A stretch of DNA of 64,000 nt, taken from contig WSUB01000022.1 of NCBI GenBank assembly GCA_019633425.1, positions 292,359-356,358 of the forward strand, given 5' to 3'. Both the position numbers and the translations under genes were made by a program. Source of the DNA: Tulasnella sp. 424 (taxonomy: Eukaryota; Basidiomycota; Agaricomycetes; Cantharellales; Tulasnellaceae). Below, in pieces: positions 1 to 11,811 of this stretch (position 1 is the stretch's first letter; each line of letters opens with the position of its first letter). The notes under the pieces were generated by a model. That model searched no databases and was not told the origin of the DNA. It worked only from the letters and a program-made list of their open reading frames with translations.

Positions 1-1064
1 TAAGCGCTTTGATGGCTCTGGGAAACATTGCGTCAGAATCGGGTCGTCTCCGGGAGATCGTCATACGAGAAGGTGGCCTCGAGCCAGCGTTGGAGGTGTT
101 GGGAGATCCAGAGCGATACCCCCCGAAATTCTTCGACACCGCCGCGTGGATGATAGAAAGGGCGACAAGTCAAGAGGATGTTATGTGCATCATATTAGAT
201 ACGGTATTTGATTCGACGTTGTCTATCGGGTCGTCTGAGTTATACGACCTACATTAGCGAAAGCCGGTCCTACCAATCCTGCTCAAGTTTATTCAACTCA
301 GGTCCCATGACAACACAGAAGCTATGTCCTACGTAGTCAAAGCTTTAACAATAATTGCCTCCAATTCAGAAGCAATTATCACGATCATCAATTCCCAAAT
401 GACGTCCCGCCTCGTTCAGCTATGTGTTACCGAAAACCGGGGTTTGCAGGAGGACGCAATTCGTATCTTGAGCCGATTTGAGTAAAGAAACCGTGCAGGC
501 AGCTCTCGAAAACGGTATCCTAGACGCGCTTCAGCATTGCATTGTCTTACGGATCCAGGTCGGAACCGCTTGTTGGGCAGCAGGCAGCATTGCCTGTGGC
601 ACAGTTCCCAGGTGATCGCTCTTGTCAAATCCCCCCTCATACCGCTGATTGTCGGGGTTGCTTTCGATGACACCATTTCGTTAGCCTCGAGGCAAGAGGC
701 GGCGAAGGTTCTCTACTTTGCAGCGAGGGCGGCATCATCTGTCCGTCAATTTTTGGAGCCATTGGCAGAAGCAAGATGTATCGAGGCCTTATCTGAAATG
801 TTATCCCTGGACGATGGGAGAGTTGGTAGCGGTGTCCTCAACGGAATCAAATTTTTCACGGCAACAGAATGGAGTGGCCAGAAGCAGGCTATTGCGCGAC
901 TCAAAGCCTGCGATGGAATTCGCCGTCTTCGATATGTGAGGTTGAAGGCCTGGGCCCGGCAGGATATATCAGAGAGGATAGCCCAAGGGATGTTAAGGAC
1001 ACACTTTCCTGAGTTCTCTAAATACCCCAGAGTTTTAGGCTCGTTGGTCGGGAAGGGTTGGTAG
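1..1064 (+). pseudogene. ARM-A: armadillo-repeat gene, 5'-truncated by window edge, pseudogene
   Basis: This is the 3' part of an importin-alpha-like armadillo (ARM) gene, closely similar to the copy at 3444-5004. Visible pieces are the end of exon 2 (to about 203, donor gtattt), an intron, and exon 3 from 258. Compared with its neighbour, exon 3 has lost 8 bp (acagctgg) near 479, which creates an immediate TAA at 483-485. A further single base is lost near 605. The two deletions sum to 9, so the distal half returns to the original frame and stays open. An extra T at about 1036 removes the normal stop and adds a short tail ending at 1064. The stop at 483 makes it a pseudogene. Its promoter and first exon lie outside the window. 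Confidence 0.85.
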
Positions 1065-1120
1065 TATGGCCTCCGTTGCGTTTTGATTTTCAAGTTCCCC
1101 AACAGACAGAGACGTCGGAT
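1..1120 (+). repeat. Segmental duplication, copy 1 (partner 3958-5120)
   Basis: About 1.1 kb is nearly identical to 3958-5120, covering exon 2, intron 2, exon 3 and about 100 bp of 3' flank of the ARM gene. The match runs beyond the coding region, so the two genes arose by DNA duplication rather than retrocopying; the intron is also shared. Confidence 0.85.
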
Positions 1121-2219
1121 ACCTTTGGCAACGTATAATAGCTACGAAACCCATAGTGACAAGGCCTGTAGCAGTGAAGTAACTAGATATTGGGCCCACC
1201 GAACGCAATTAATGTTGGAATGTTTATCGGAGAGGGGAGGACGGTTGTACGAGGGGGATATTATTTAATAGTATATTCCATTGTATTTAATCGTAGCTAG
1301 TAATCGAACTGCTATATAAACTAAAATATCGGGTTCTCCATGGGGAAATAATACGAATGCGGGGGGCGATTCTCCTATGGGAAATCGCCCTATTCCCTGT
1401 GACCCTAAGATTCCCAACAATTAATTATGGGAGGCTTTCAGGTTAGCGGATGAACCGGGCGGGTGAGGATAGTGAGGGGAACTAGAACACCACCAGCTCT
1501 GATTGAAACTTACCGAGTCTCCGCCATCTTTCAGAAGGGCTTAAATCAAATCATCATAAGTGAAGAGGACGATACGCTAGAAGGTTGCCCTCCCAGGGCC
1601 GTCGGGGCGGCTCTGGGAAATGGGAGATGCACCTAGAATGCCAGACCAGTGCTGTTTTGCTTCCCAACTACGTGACGTTCAAGGCAATAATCAAGGGCCT
1701 TGATATTTGCGTCTGTGAAGATTATTCTAACGGAGAACATGCTATGCGCCCCGGAGGGTTGGCCGTCGGGGACAGTGCTCTTATTGGAACTTGTGGTGCG
1801 TCCTTAGAGTTTGTTGATCACTTTCCAAACCGCCCGTCACACTGCTTCGTAGGGCCCAGAAGCTTAACCAAAGGAAGACAGGTAACTCTAATCCGTCGCC
1901 GCTCCAATGCAGGATATTCGAAAGAAGCTTAATCGTTTGAATGTGATTCTGGTTTTTGTGTTCGACCTAGCCGCAACGCGAGACTTGTGGTCAGTCAACC
2001 GTTCGGTGACCATAACCGACGTAACCTCCCCTTGGCATTCCTTTAACCGCACCGGAAAATTTTCGAGGAAAACATGCGAGAAATCTTTCAAGCATCTCAG
2101 CGCTTTTATTTAGTTTAGGCGGATAAAGAAGTAGGTTTGTCAGATGGTGAGCTTCCGAATCGTGCCTGTGGCGTCAACTATTCCTGACCAAACAACAACG
2201 TGACAATCCCCATGACTCA
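1065..2219. other. Intergenic, no gene recognised
   Basis: This is spacer between ARM-A and the transposon at 2220. The longest reading frame (1585-1932, + strand, 115 codons) shows no recognisable domain, and I see no splice structure linking it to others. I do not call it a gene. Confidence 0.5.
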
Positions 2220-3249
2220 TAGGTTCACATGTAAGCCCCGCTCCGGAGGCGGAGCACCTTCGCTCGAAGGGGCTTAGGACAAGGTGCGCGCGTCGAGGGG
2301 GTGACTTCCCCACCGAATTCCTTCCTCACCACTACCTTGATCCAACTCGATGTATTAGTAGAAGCTGTAGTAGATCCCTTTTCGAGCATCCATGTCAACT
2401 CCCGAGGCAAAAGGCACCAAATCAATGGAAATAGCTGTGCCCTAAGACGTCACCATCCCGACCCTCACGATTTTCCTTCATAGCGCTCCCCCCGGGCACA
2501 GCATCGAGAGGGAGAGCTCGACTTTAGATACAATACGATACCCTCAGCTTCCATCTCAAATTTCGTGGCTCGAAAATGATTATATGAGGAGTTATTGCGG
2601 ATGCAATCCCCTCCGGGGGGTGAGCGCCACATTGAGCTCCCACGCTTCCTCGCCAGCTGCTTCACTACCACGTCCCCCCTTGGGCTGCACCCCGCGCTTG
2701 CGACGACGTGGAGGGGTAGCTGGACCACTGGTTTCTTCCTTTTCTGGCATGCAGGCTGCAGACTGGACTGAAACGGAGGTGAATCGACCTCGCTCAGGGC
2801 GGCAGGCCCTTCCGGCGCGCTCTCTCCCGCCGAGAGCGGAAGCAGATGCTGCCGTCAAGGTCTGCCCAGAGCCTCAATGACCACCAAAATTCACACGATC
2901 CATGTAGACTAGATACTGAAGCTTATGTCTCAGTTTGGTATCTATAGAGCAAAAGCCGAATAGCGATTCACCTGTTTCTTTCTGGAACGAGAATTTTTCT
3001 CCCTCCCCTGGAAAGCAGCCCGCACGAAGCACTAACTAGGCTGCTGGCTGGTAATCCGCTGGCATATGTCTATTTAATTGCCTCTTTAGTACCTATCTAC
3101 CAAATATCTAATCTAAAGAAGCTGAAAATGGGTGAGAAGGGAGGGGGGAAAGTCACCCCCCAAATCGCGGCACCTTGTCCTAAGCCGCTCCTAGCGGAGG
3201 AGCTCGCGCCGGAGCTAAGGGGCTTACATCCGTGAGCCTACATGACTCA
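2211..3249. mobile_element. Non-autonomous MULE-like DNA transposon (element 2220-3240) with 9-bp TSD
   Basis: The element is 1021 bp. It begins TAGGTTCACATGTAAGCCCC, and its right end, read on the minus strand, begins TAGGCTCACGGATGTAAGCCCC. The imperfect terminal inverted repeats extend about 90 bp, sharing CTTAGGACAAGGTG and a run ending GGGGTGAC. They contain small internal hairpins such as GCTCCGGAGGCGGAGC. Both sides carry the same 9-bp direct repeat, CATGACTCA (2211-2219 and 3241-3249), which is a clear target-site duplication. A 9-bp duplication with long inverted repeats is typical of Mutator-like elements. No transposase reading frame is visible, so mobility would depend on a source elsewhere. 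Superfamily assignment rests on duplication length only. Confidence 0.85.
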
Positions 3250-3443
3250 ATTGTCCATCCCACCAACTCCGGCAGTACTGCCCCGGACCACTTCCGACTC
3301 CAATCGTTCCCTACAACCGCGGACTGGGTACAATTGAGAGCCATTCTTTCTGATTACGACCTTTTCGGTGTGTTCTTCCTCGGTCGAAAGGCAGCAACCG
3401 AACCCGACCCCGTCGACTTCCAGTTACGCAGCACATTGAAGTC

Positions 3444-5004
3444 ATGAGCACGACAACTGCAAAAGATGCTACCAGGCAAGTGGAAGAACAAGGCTTAACA
3501 GGTAGCACAAATATGAATCAGAGGGAAGAGCTGAAGGGAGATACCGATAGAAGCCTGCTGGCTCAGTGTCTTACCCCCAAACAACAGGTATGGCAGATAT
3601 CAACGTTTTGATTGGATAGAGCTCCGTCTGACACAACGGTAGATTATACCTGAGCTTGTTGAAGCAATGCGCTCTAATTCCCCACAAATCCAGCTCGATG
3701 CCGCGCACCAGATCCGCCGGTTGACACAAATCTTAGGCCCTCCAGCGGAAGTCGGCGCACAAATCGTCATTGACTCGGGTCTTCTCCCAACCATAATCGA
3801 GCTGCTCTCTTCAAAGGACGCCGGCCTGGTCTCGGAATCCGCATGGATACTGGTTAACGTAGCTGCTGGAACGTCCGATCAGACCTCAGAGATTGTCGAC
3901 GGAGGCGGTATTCCGAAGCTGATCGCCGTATTTCGAACCGCTCCGGACGGAGCAAAATTAAGCGCTTTGATGGTTCTGGGAAACATTGCGGCAGAATCGG
4001 GGCGTCTCCGGGAGATCCTCATACGAGAAGGTGGCATCGAGCCAGCTTTGGAGGTGTTGGGAGATCCAGAGCGATACCCCCCGAAATTCTTCGATGCCGC
4101 CGCGTGGATGATAGAAAGAGCGACTGTTCAAGAAGGTGGTAGGCACGTTCTATTGGAGATGGTATGTGAATCGAAGTTGTTTAGCGGGTCGTCTGACTTA
4201 TACGACCTACATTAGGGAAAACCGGTCCTACCAATACTGCTCAAGTTTATTCAACTCAGGTCCCATGACAACACAGAAGCTATGTCTTACGTATTAAAAG
4301 CTTTAAGACGAATTACCTCCAATCCAGAAGCAGTTAACACAATCATCAATTCCCAAATGACGTTCTGCCTCGTTCAGCTCTGTGTTACGGAAAACCGGGG
4401 TTTGCAAGAGGACGCAATTCGTATCTTGAGCCGATTTACAGCTGGGAGTAAAGAAACCGTGCAGGCAGCTCTCGAAAACGGTATCCTGGACGCGCTTCAG
4501 CATTGCATTAGCGTACGGATCAAGGTCGGAACCGTTTGTTGGGCAGCAGGCAACGTGGCCCGTGGCACAGTTTCCCAGGTGATCGCTCTTGTCAAATCCC
4601 CCCTCATACCGCTGGTTGTCGGGGTTGCGCTCGACGAAACCATTTCGTTAACCTCGAGGCAAGAAGCGGCGAAGGCTCTCTACCATGCAGCAAGGGCGGC
4701 ATCATATGCCCCTCAGCTTTTGGAGCCATTGGTAGAAGCAAGATGTATCGAGGCCTTATCTGAAATGTTATCCCTGGAGGATGGAAGACTCGGGTACCTT
4801 GTCCTCAGCGGAATCGAATATTTTACGGCAACCGAATGGCGTGGCCAGAAGCAGGCTATTGCGCGACTCAAAGCCTGCGATGGAATTCGCCGTCTTCGAG
4901 ATGTGAGGTTCAAGGCCTGGGCCCGGAAGGGTATGGCAGAGAGGATAGCCCAAGGGATGTTAAGGACGCACTTTCCTGAGTTTTCTAAATACCCCAGAGT
5001 TTAG
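3444..5004 (+). CDS. ARM-B: importin-alpha-like armadillo-repeat protein (483 aa)
   Basis: Three exons: 3444-3587, 3643-4161 and 4216-5004. The introns are 55 and 54 bp, both phase 0, with donors gtatgg and gtatgtg. The product is almost entirely ARM repeats of karyopherin-alpha type, with motifs such as LMVLGNIAAESGRLREIL and EQ/DQTSEIVDGGGIPKL. Family knowledge suggests superhelical binding of peptide ligands such as nuclear localisation signals. The basic importin-beta-binding region of true importin alpha is not visible; the N-terminus is acidic and polar and ends in DRSLLAQCL. Its start was chosen because it gives a 48-codon exon 1 splicing in frame as in the paralogues. It is the intact partner of the pseudogene at 1-1064. 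The importin-alpha likeness is from memory; function is inferred. Confidence 0.85.
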
Positions 5005-5317
5005 GCTTGTTGGTCGGGTGGGGTGAGTGACATGGCCGGCTTTGCGTTTTGATTTGCGCCAACAGACAGAAACTTCGGTTACTTTTAAGAACGTACAATA
5101 GATACGGAACCATCGTAACAAAGCTTGCGGCACTGAAATAACTAGGAATCGGGTCGCCGAACGCAATCGTGGGGTGCTCGTGGGCTTGCGGATTACCCAG
5201 GCCCGAGAGAAGTGGGAATAAAGTATTCATCTGGCTTTAATCAGCTGTGACTCAAAGATTCCGAGTCCACATGTTTCATACACTCAAACAGAGGAACATA
5301 ATATACGTGCCCCATAG
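5005..5317. other. Intergenic spacer ARM-B / ARM-C
   Basis: The first ~115 bp continue the duplication shared with 1041-1160. The rest is probably the promoter region of ARM-C; I see no gene or clear motif. Confidence 0.5.
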
Positions 5318-6810
5318 ATGTCAGATAACGTTCTCGCCAACGTCAGTCCTGAGTGCCAAGCCCCGACACAGCCACTAGGCCCATCTCCGGTGAAACGACA
5401 ATTTCTCGGCTTCACTGAGGGGACGCACTAACAAGTAAATATTCAACTAAGTAGATCCCGCAGATAATTATGAATGGGATCAATTAAAATGAGCGGTCCG
5501 TTCGCCTCGACGCAACATCCAAGCTCCGAAGGCTGCTCACCAGAGAACCGGACCGTACGATTCAGTCCATCATTTCCTCCGGTCTTCTCTCCAGTCTCGT
5601 CGATATGCTTTCGACTGAAGACCTTGAACTAATGCGGTGCTCCGCATCTATCTTACTCGCTTTCGGTAGTTCGGAGCAGATATCAGCAGTTGCGGAAACC
5701 GGAGCCATCCCTAAACTCGTTTCCCTATTCTCAAGCGACTCCGAGGCAGCCAGGAACCTTTCTCTGTAGTCGTTGGGGAACATCGGAGGGGATTACCAAC
5801 ATTTGAGGGATGCGGTCTTTGAAGCTGGAGGCTGTCGACTGTTTCTGGAGGTGTTGGATAATCCGGAACATTTTACCGACGCGATTGTGGGACCAGCTGC
5901 TCAAGCTTTAGCGTGCTGTACGCGTCCTAACGCCGGGGGTCCCTTCAGCGACGAAGTGGTAAGTGGAGTCTGACCTTTGTTACCATGAGAGCTCTAACCA
6001 TTACGATCTTAGACGCGTCAGATGATTCGCGTCCTCACGAAGTTCATTAAAAGACAGACAAACAGGCTATCAAAGTCACTTGATGATGTGGTGATGGCTC
6101 TTGGGCGTATCATCTCCACCGACACGGCAGTGGATACGGCGGTCGAGACGGGGATCACGCCCCAACTGGTGCAACTCAGTGCAGCGAGTTCATGGACTAT
6201 CCAATACAACGCGATTCGATGCTTCGCCCGTTTCGCATCTCAAAGCCGAGCAGGAATGGAAACGGTAATCGAATGCGGAGGCCTAAAGTCGTTTGGCCTC
6301 GCTATTTCTTCCACACACTTCGAAATCCGGGGGGTGGGTTGCTGGGTCATCGATTCTATCCTCCACAGCACACCTGCCCACGTCAAATCCCTCATCAAGT
6401 CATCTGTCGTACCGGCTCTGGCTCGGGTTGTTTCGAACGAAGAGGAGTTGCCCGACACACGGGGTGAAGCGAATTTGGCTCTCTCGACCTTGGCGGGCAA
6501 GGCGAGAGGAGATGAAGAACTCGACCTTCTCGTCAAAGCCGGCATTGTCGAGGCGTTCTGCTCGGTTTTGCAACCTTCGGACTATCGCAACTCGTTATTA
6601 GCGCTTCAGGGCATTATAGCACTTCTGGAACAGGAATGGGTTGGACAGAAGGAGGCTCTCGCACGACTGAAAGCTGCCGGAGGGGCTACTCGTTTGAGGG
6701 CTGTAAGGGATGGCGCGAGCGATCAGGATCACTGGCAAGCCATCCGACACATGGCTCAGGGAATTTTGAAGGCGCACATTCCCGAATCATCTCAGCAAAC
6801 CCGGGTATAG
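5318..6810 (+). pseudogene. ARM-C: armadillo-repeat gene with premature stops
   Basis: It follows the family structure: exon 1 5318-5389 (24 codons, MSDNVLAN start), exon 2 about 5464-5958 and exon 3 6013-6810. Exon 2 has an in-frame TAA at 5485-5487 and TAG at 5767-5769. The TAG falls in the motif that reads LLAMGNI in the paralogues (here L-stop-SLGNI). The TAA could be skipped by an alternative acceptor at 5493, but the TAG cannot. Exon 3 is fully open for 265 codons and ends QQTRV, like the RV terminus of the other copies. The gene therefore seems to have been lost recently, or the TAG is an assembly error. A truncated ARM product is possible. Confidence 0.8.
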
Positions 6811-7947
6811 AGCTTTGAAGCTTCGCATGGATTTCGAAGTGACCACGCGGTACTGCTCCGCGGTGGTTTATTACATTGTTTGAGCTTGTCCTATATAACC
6901 CATCAAAGATCTTCATTATCATGCTTTAGAGATGACGGTGCTGAACCAGTGGTAGATCCGACCCATCTCACCAGAAACTAAGCGTCAATTATCTCCGAGG
7001 ACTCATATTGTAGGGAAGCTGATTCGCATTGAAGTTCAAATGCTATTAATTGTATCTTCATTAGTTGCTTGTTCCCGCGTGGGGACTGTATTATTCCGAC
7101 TCGGTAGCATCCCTAGGTATACAACATAATGAGCCCAATGTGCAACGTCCTTTCTGGGTACAGTGACAGGATCCCAGAAAGGTGTGCTTAATCGAAAAAA
7201 ATGAGGCACCTCCCGCCGGGCACGAGGGACTTTCTCTCAAGCTTCGTCACAGTAAACCTGCCGCAGGACTCGGACTTGTTCAGGTACGTGTTGTTTGCAG
7301 ATTACCTTTGAGACGATCATGAAGGCCGAGATGGCGAGACGGTGTTTGCTAGGTCTGCGGGTGGCGGGGAAACGGCGATTGAGACGCGAAAGGAGGAAGA
7401 GAGCGCAATCGGTCACGGGTGAGGCGAGGCGAGTCCGATGGAGAGCACATGCGATGAACACGGCGAGGGTGAGTTGAGAGCCAGATATGCTTAGCCCTCA
7501 GCAGAGTGATAAAGCGACGGTGGGCGAGACGCTTACCCTGGATTTATGTCCAGAGTGACGGTTGGGGGTAATGAGGAGGTAGATGTGGAACGGGATTGTG
7601 TTTGCTAACAAGGGTGATCGACTTGATGGAGCGAGCATATTGGTGATCTTGGACTTGCGGTTAGGAGGGTGAGGCGCCAGGTCAGGAACGTTGTGATTGG
7701 TTGAAAAATCGGTCGCAAGCGGTCTGCTGACGTAAGCTGCAAATCGGTCACGCGCTACCGACCCCGTGACGAAAGTCGCCGCCTAACCGCACTCGCCGTG
7801 AGTCAAAGTGAATCAGTTCGCGGAGGTTTTGATAGGAACCCCAGTTCATCGCGGGTAAGTGCTCCAGATATCCATGCCTTTCTCTTACCATGTATTCCCT
7901 GCGCTGTCCTCGCACAGCCTCCATTGTCGGCATCACCATCACCAGCC
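6811..7947. other. Intergenic, upstream region of ARM-D
   Basis: About 1.1 kb with no convincing gene. Short frames (for example 7237-7461 minus and 7295-7477 plus) overlap antisense to one another and have no domain. The frame of ARM-D exon 1 stays open upstream to 7798, but the internal ATG at 7948 gives the exon 1 size seen in the paralogues. Confidence 0.5.
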
Positions 7948-9511
7948 ATGACGGACACAACTGAAAGCGCCCCAGTCGAGGGCATTGCGAATCTCACTTT
8001 GCAAGACGAAGTTGAAGCAGAGCTCAGTCTATCCGAAGAAGAATCGGATGAGAGCGGGTTGGATGGATACCTTGGGTATGATGAGGTGGGCCGGTCACGC
8101 CATGAACCTCATGTCCCCGCCCGCCAAGCTAAAATATGCTCTAGGTTGATCCCGAAGCTGTCAAGGAAATTCACTCTAAAGATCGAGATGTGCGACTCCA
8201 AGCAACGATCAAGATTAGGCGGTTTTTGGGTTCACAGGAAGCGGTTATTCAATCTGTTGTCGACTCGGGGATTCTTCCCACTGTCATCGAGATGCTATCC
8301 TGGGATGATCCTGAATTCTTGATTGAGGCAATCTTGATCTTGATCAACATTACCGCTGGAACCTCAGAGCAGACATCAGCAGTGATTGATGCCGGTGCCC
8401 TGCCGAAGCTCTTGGCGCTGTTCCCAAGTAGCCCAATGAGCGGCAAGGAAGACATTCTGTTGATATTTGGGAACGTATTGGGAGACTCCGAACCTCTGAG
8501 ACAGGTCGGGGTCCGAGCGGGCGGCATTGAGCTCGCCTTAGATGTGCTGCGTGTTCCGGATACGTACGCCCCAAATTGCATCGATTCAGCCGCTTGGGTA
8601 GTAGCAGCCGCAACGAATCACGGTAAATTCCCTGACGATGACTTGGTACGTTGGGAAATAAATGGCTCGTCATGACCTCTACTCACGTTCGACTGTCGCA
8701 GGCAACCGAAATGATATCGGTGTTGACCACCTTCCTTCAAGATCATCTCTTCGAGAGGGAAGCCGACAGACTGTCGGAAGCGATCACTGAAACGATCAAA
8801 GCCCTTCGCCAACTTTCTGTCCACCACGACGTGACAACTGCGATTCACAAACATCGTATCATTCACCGCATTGTGCAACTATGCACGACCAAAGATAATC
8901 ATCGCTTGCGAGAGGACGCCCTTGGTCTGATTTCTCGCACGAGTTGTGGGGGCGAGGAATGTATGGATGCGTTGATGGATGCCGGATGTTTGGACGCCTT
9001 AGAGACTTGCATCACGGAGCATGCTCGAAGCCGGAGCAAAGTGTGTTCGGCGGTGGTAGATATCGCTCGTGGTACCCCTTCACATGTCAAGGCACTCATA
9101 AAATCACTACTCTTACCCCACATCTTTCAAGTGCTGTTGGACGCAGAGGAGGCCGATCGGTCGCGTCTCGAAGCGGCAAGGGTGATGCTGAGTCTGGCAG
9201 AAACAGCTACCATTCATACCGAACTCCTGGACCCAATGGTCGACAGGTGTTACGTGGAGACATTATCTCGGGCCCTTCTCTCTGATGAGTCCGAAGGGCT
9301 TGGGATTACCCTTCAAGCCATCGAGCAAATCCTCAACACAAAATGGGATGGACGGCAACGGATTCTGGAGCGGTTCACCGCCTCGGATGGGCCTCACCGT
9401 GTTCGGAATGTGAGAACGAGACGACGTACTCAAAAAACGGAAGCTGCCAGTATTGCTCGGAGGGTGCTGCAAGCTCATTTCCCACAGCTTTCGCGACCAC
9501 CAAGAGTATAG
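7948..9511 (+). CDS. ARM-D: importin-alpha-like armadillo-repeat protein (482 aa)
   Basis: Exons 7948-8085, 8145-8645 and 8702-9511 are joined by phase-0 introns of 59 and 56 bp. Exon 1 is acidic (SLSEEESDESGLDGYLGYDE) and carries the DESxLDGY signature shared with the E-H copies. Exons 2 and 3 are armadillo repeats, with EQTSAVIDAGALPKL and LIFGNVLGDSEPLRQ matching the helix 2-3 pattern of importin-alpha repeats; the protein ends SRPPRV. It is the most divergent intact copy of the array. A cytosolic or nuclear adaptor role is inferred from the fold only. No importin-beta-binding basic cluster is visible. Confidence 0.87.
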
Positions 9512-10090
9512 TTAAGACGGTGAAATTTCACTCATGTAATATATATTATTAAGGACGATTGATCGCTGGGATGGTGGGAATCTAGTCTAAGAAAGCGCGA
9601 GCGCTCGAGGTGTCGTCGAGGTGCCTGCGACCTCCAGCTTAGCACCGAGAGTTTCACCTTAGGTGGGTGTCCAGTAAACTCCACGCTCTAGCTTAACGCC
9701 TCATCAGTTATAACGCGATCCTTTGTCAGAGCCTTTCTCGCGAGACCTACGGAACCGGCCCCGTGCTATCCCCGTCTTAACGCCGATAACCCACCCTGTT
9801 TGGGAAATCGTGGCGGCCGACTCGGCAAAATCAACCGACGGCAATTACATCACAGTCAAATCGAAGTCACTTCCCGGAAAGACAGATCTCCCGCTTCGCT
9901 CTTGGCATGCCGGCGACCGTAATATTTACGCCTGTAATTTTGGCTTGGCGTCAGAACCACGAAACGTCGCGAATTCAAAATCGTATTTGACCCCCTCCCG
10001 ACGGCCTTTGCAGCTCCGTGACGAAAGAATAAAGCCTCCGACAACAACCGTCCCCCCATCCGACGCCAACTCCATCTTTAATCACTGAAC
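9512..10090. other. Upstream region of ARM-E, shared with ARM-F and ARM-G
   Basis: From about 9560 this sequence is homologous to 12452-12967 and 14880-15398 (for example GGTGTCGTCGAGGTGCCTG, and a block around CTTGGCGTCAGAA). The promoters were therefore duplicated together with the genes. No independent gene is seen. Confidence 0.65.
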
Positions 10091-11811
10091 ATGAACGCGA
10101 AGACTGAAGACATCGGAATGGAGACCGTGGAAAATCGGCCCGACCAAGACGAGTCCGACAACGAGGATGAGGAGGTTGATGAAAGTGTGCTGGATGGGTA
10201 CCTGACGGAAGAAAAACATGTACGGGGAGACTTGCCCTCCAATAACTGCACTGAAAATACAATTTGCCCTCTTAGATTGCGCCTGAAATCGTCAACGCGT
10301 TCCGGTCGAATGACAGGGACGTTCGTTTAGAGGCCGCTAAAAAGCTCAAGCAGCTGGGAGATAAGAGGGAGACACTCGCCGCTCAAGAGATCGTCAATGC
10401 CGGTCTTCTNNNNNNNNNNNNNNNNNNNNNNNNNNNNNNNNNNNNNNNNNNNNNNNNNNNNNNNNNNNNNNNNNNNNNNNNNNNNNNNNNNNNNNNNNNN
10501 NNNNNNNNGGCCGCTAAAAAGCTCAAGCAGCTGGGAGATAAGAGGGAGACACTCGCCGCTCAAGAGATCGTCAATGCCGGTCTTCTTCCCTCTATTGTTG
10601 AGATGATGTCTTCGGATGACATCCAGTCGCAGGTCCGAGCCACTGGGCTTGTGGCCTTAGTCACAGCTTCCGAGTCAGAGCAGACATCCGCGGCTGTTGA
10701 AGCAGGCGTTATCCCGAGACTTATTACTCTCGCCTCGTCGATGACTTCTAAAAGAGTTCGGAATAACTCACTGCTCGCGATGGGAAACATTGGGAAAGAC
10801 TCGCAGCAGCTGAGGGATAAGCTAATTCAGGAGGGAGGGCTGAAGCCACCGTTGGATGTGTTAGCCAATCCATCAAAGTATCCAAATAACACCTTAAGCT
10901 TGGCGGCGGATACGATCCACGGCTGTAATTGCTCAGATAGAGGGAAGATGCCTGGATACGAGGTGGTATGTAGTGTGGAATTTGCCCAGACGAATCCCTG
11001 ATCGAACTTCCTCTGGCAGATCCGACAGGTGATCCCAGTCCTCTTGGGATATATTTTATACCAAAGGAACGAAACTTCACAGTCCCTTCACGACTGTCTG
11101 GTGTGCCTCAGTCATATTCTAGAGGATGAGTCTCAAGTCGACGATATCCTACGAAATGACGTTGTTCCCCGGCTTGTGCACCTCTGCACTTCCCAAGAGG
11201 CTGAGACACGGCACAACGCGCTGCAATGCGTCACTAAAATCATACGGTCCAGCGTAGATGGAACAGAGAAGCTGATCAATGCTGGAATCCTCCCCATCTT
11301 CAAAACCTGCATCGAAGGCAGCGAACAAGATCGCAGGTTGGCCTGCTTTGGAGCTTCAAATCTAGTCGTCGGAACCCTCGATCATGCAAGAGCTTTCATG
11401 GGGTTAGACGTCGTACCCATCTTCGTCAAGCTCGTTTCGAATGAAGAAGAGGTTCCCGGAATCAGGAACGACGCGGCATGGACTCTCTCTAATCTTGCCC
11501 TATGGGGACGAGAGCACCACGACATACTCGATACACTTCTCGAGGCCAATGTCGTTGAGTCTCTCTGTATAGGATTAACCTTGGAGAAGCAGGATGAAGT
11601 CGAAATCTCGCTCCAAGGCATCCAAAGCTTTTTCAGGCCACAGTGGGAGGGGCAAGAGAGAGCGATCGAGAGGATCATAGCTGGGGACGGAATCGATCAG
11701 CTGCGCGCGTTGAGGGCCAGAAAGGACTTACGACGGACTCAACTACCGAGGACGGCTCAAACGCTCCTAGAATCGCACTTCCCCGACTTTAGGAGGGCGG
11801 CACGGGTATAG
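10091..11811 (+). CDS. ARM-E: importin-alpha-like armadillo-repeat protein (contains assembly gap)
   Basis: Exon 1 10091-10219 (acidic, ends DESVLDGYLTEEKH), exon 2 10276-10965 interrupted by the N run, exon 3 11020-11811. The 78 bp before the gap (10332-10409) are repeated exactly after it (10509-10586). Collapsing gap and duplicate gives a 513-nt exon 2, the same length as in ARM-G, and a continuous 477-aa protein. Armadillo motifs include EQTSAAVEAGVIPRLITL and LLAMGNIGKDSQQLRDKL. The AAWTLSNL stretch in exon 3 keeps the Trp...Asn spacing used by importin alpha to grip cargo signals. I judge the gene intact; the gap is technical. Confidence 0.85.
10410..10508. other. Assembly gap (99 N) flanked by a 78-bp exact duplicate
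   Basis: The bases at 10332-10409 recur unchanged at 10509-10586. In paralogues F and G the same segment occurs once. The two contig ends therefore almost certainly overlap, and nothing is missing. Confidence 0.93.

Noticed and set aside
1585..1932. 115-codon + frame near ARM-A
   Set aside because: No domain, no paralogue, no splice partner; length is compatible with chance.
2584..2880. Frames on both strands inside the MULE-like element
   Set aside because: GC-rich overlapping sense and antisense frames with no transposase motif; the element is best seen as non-autonomous.
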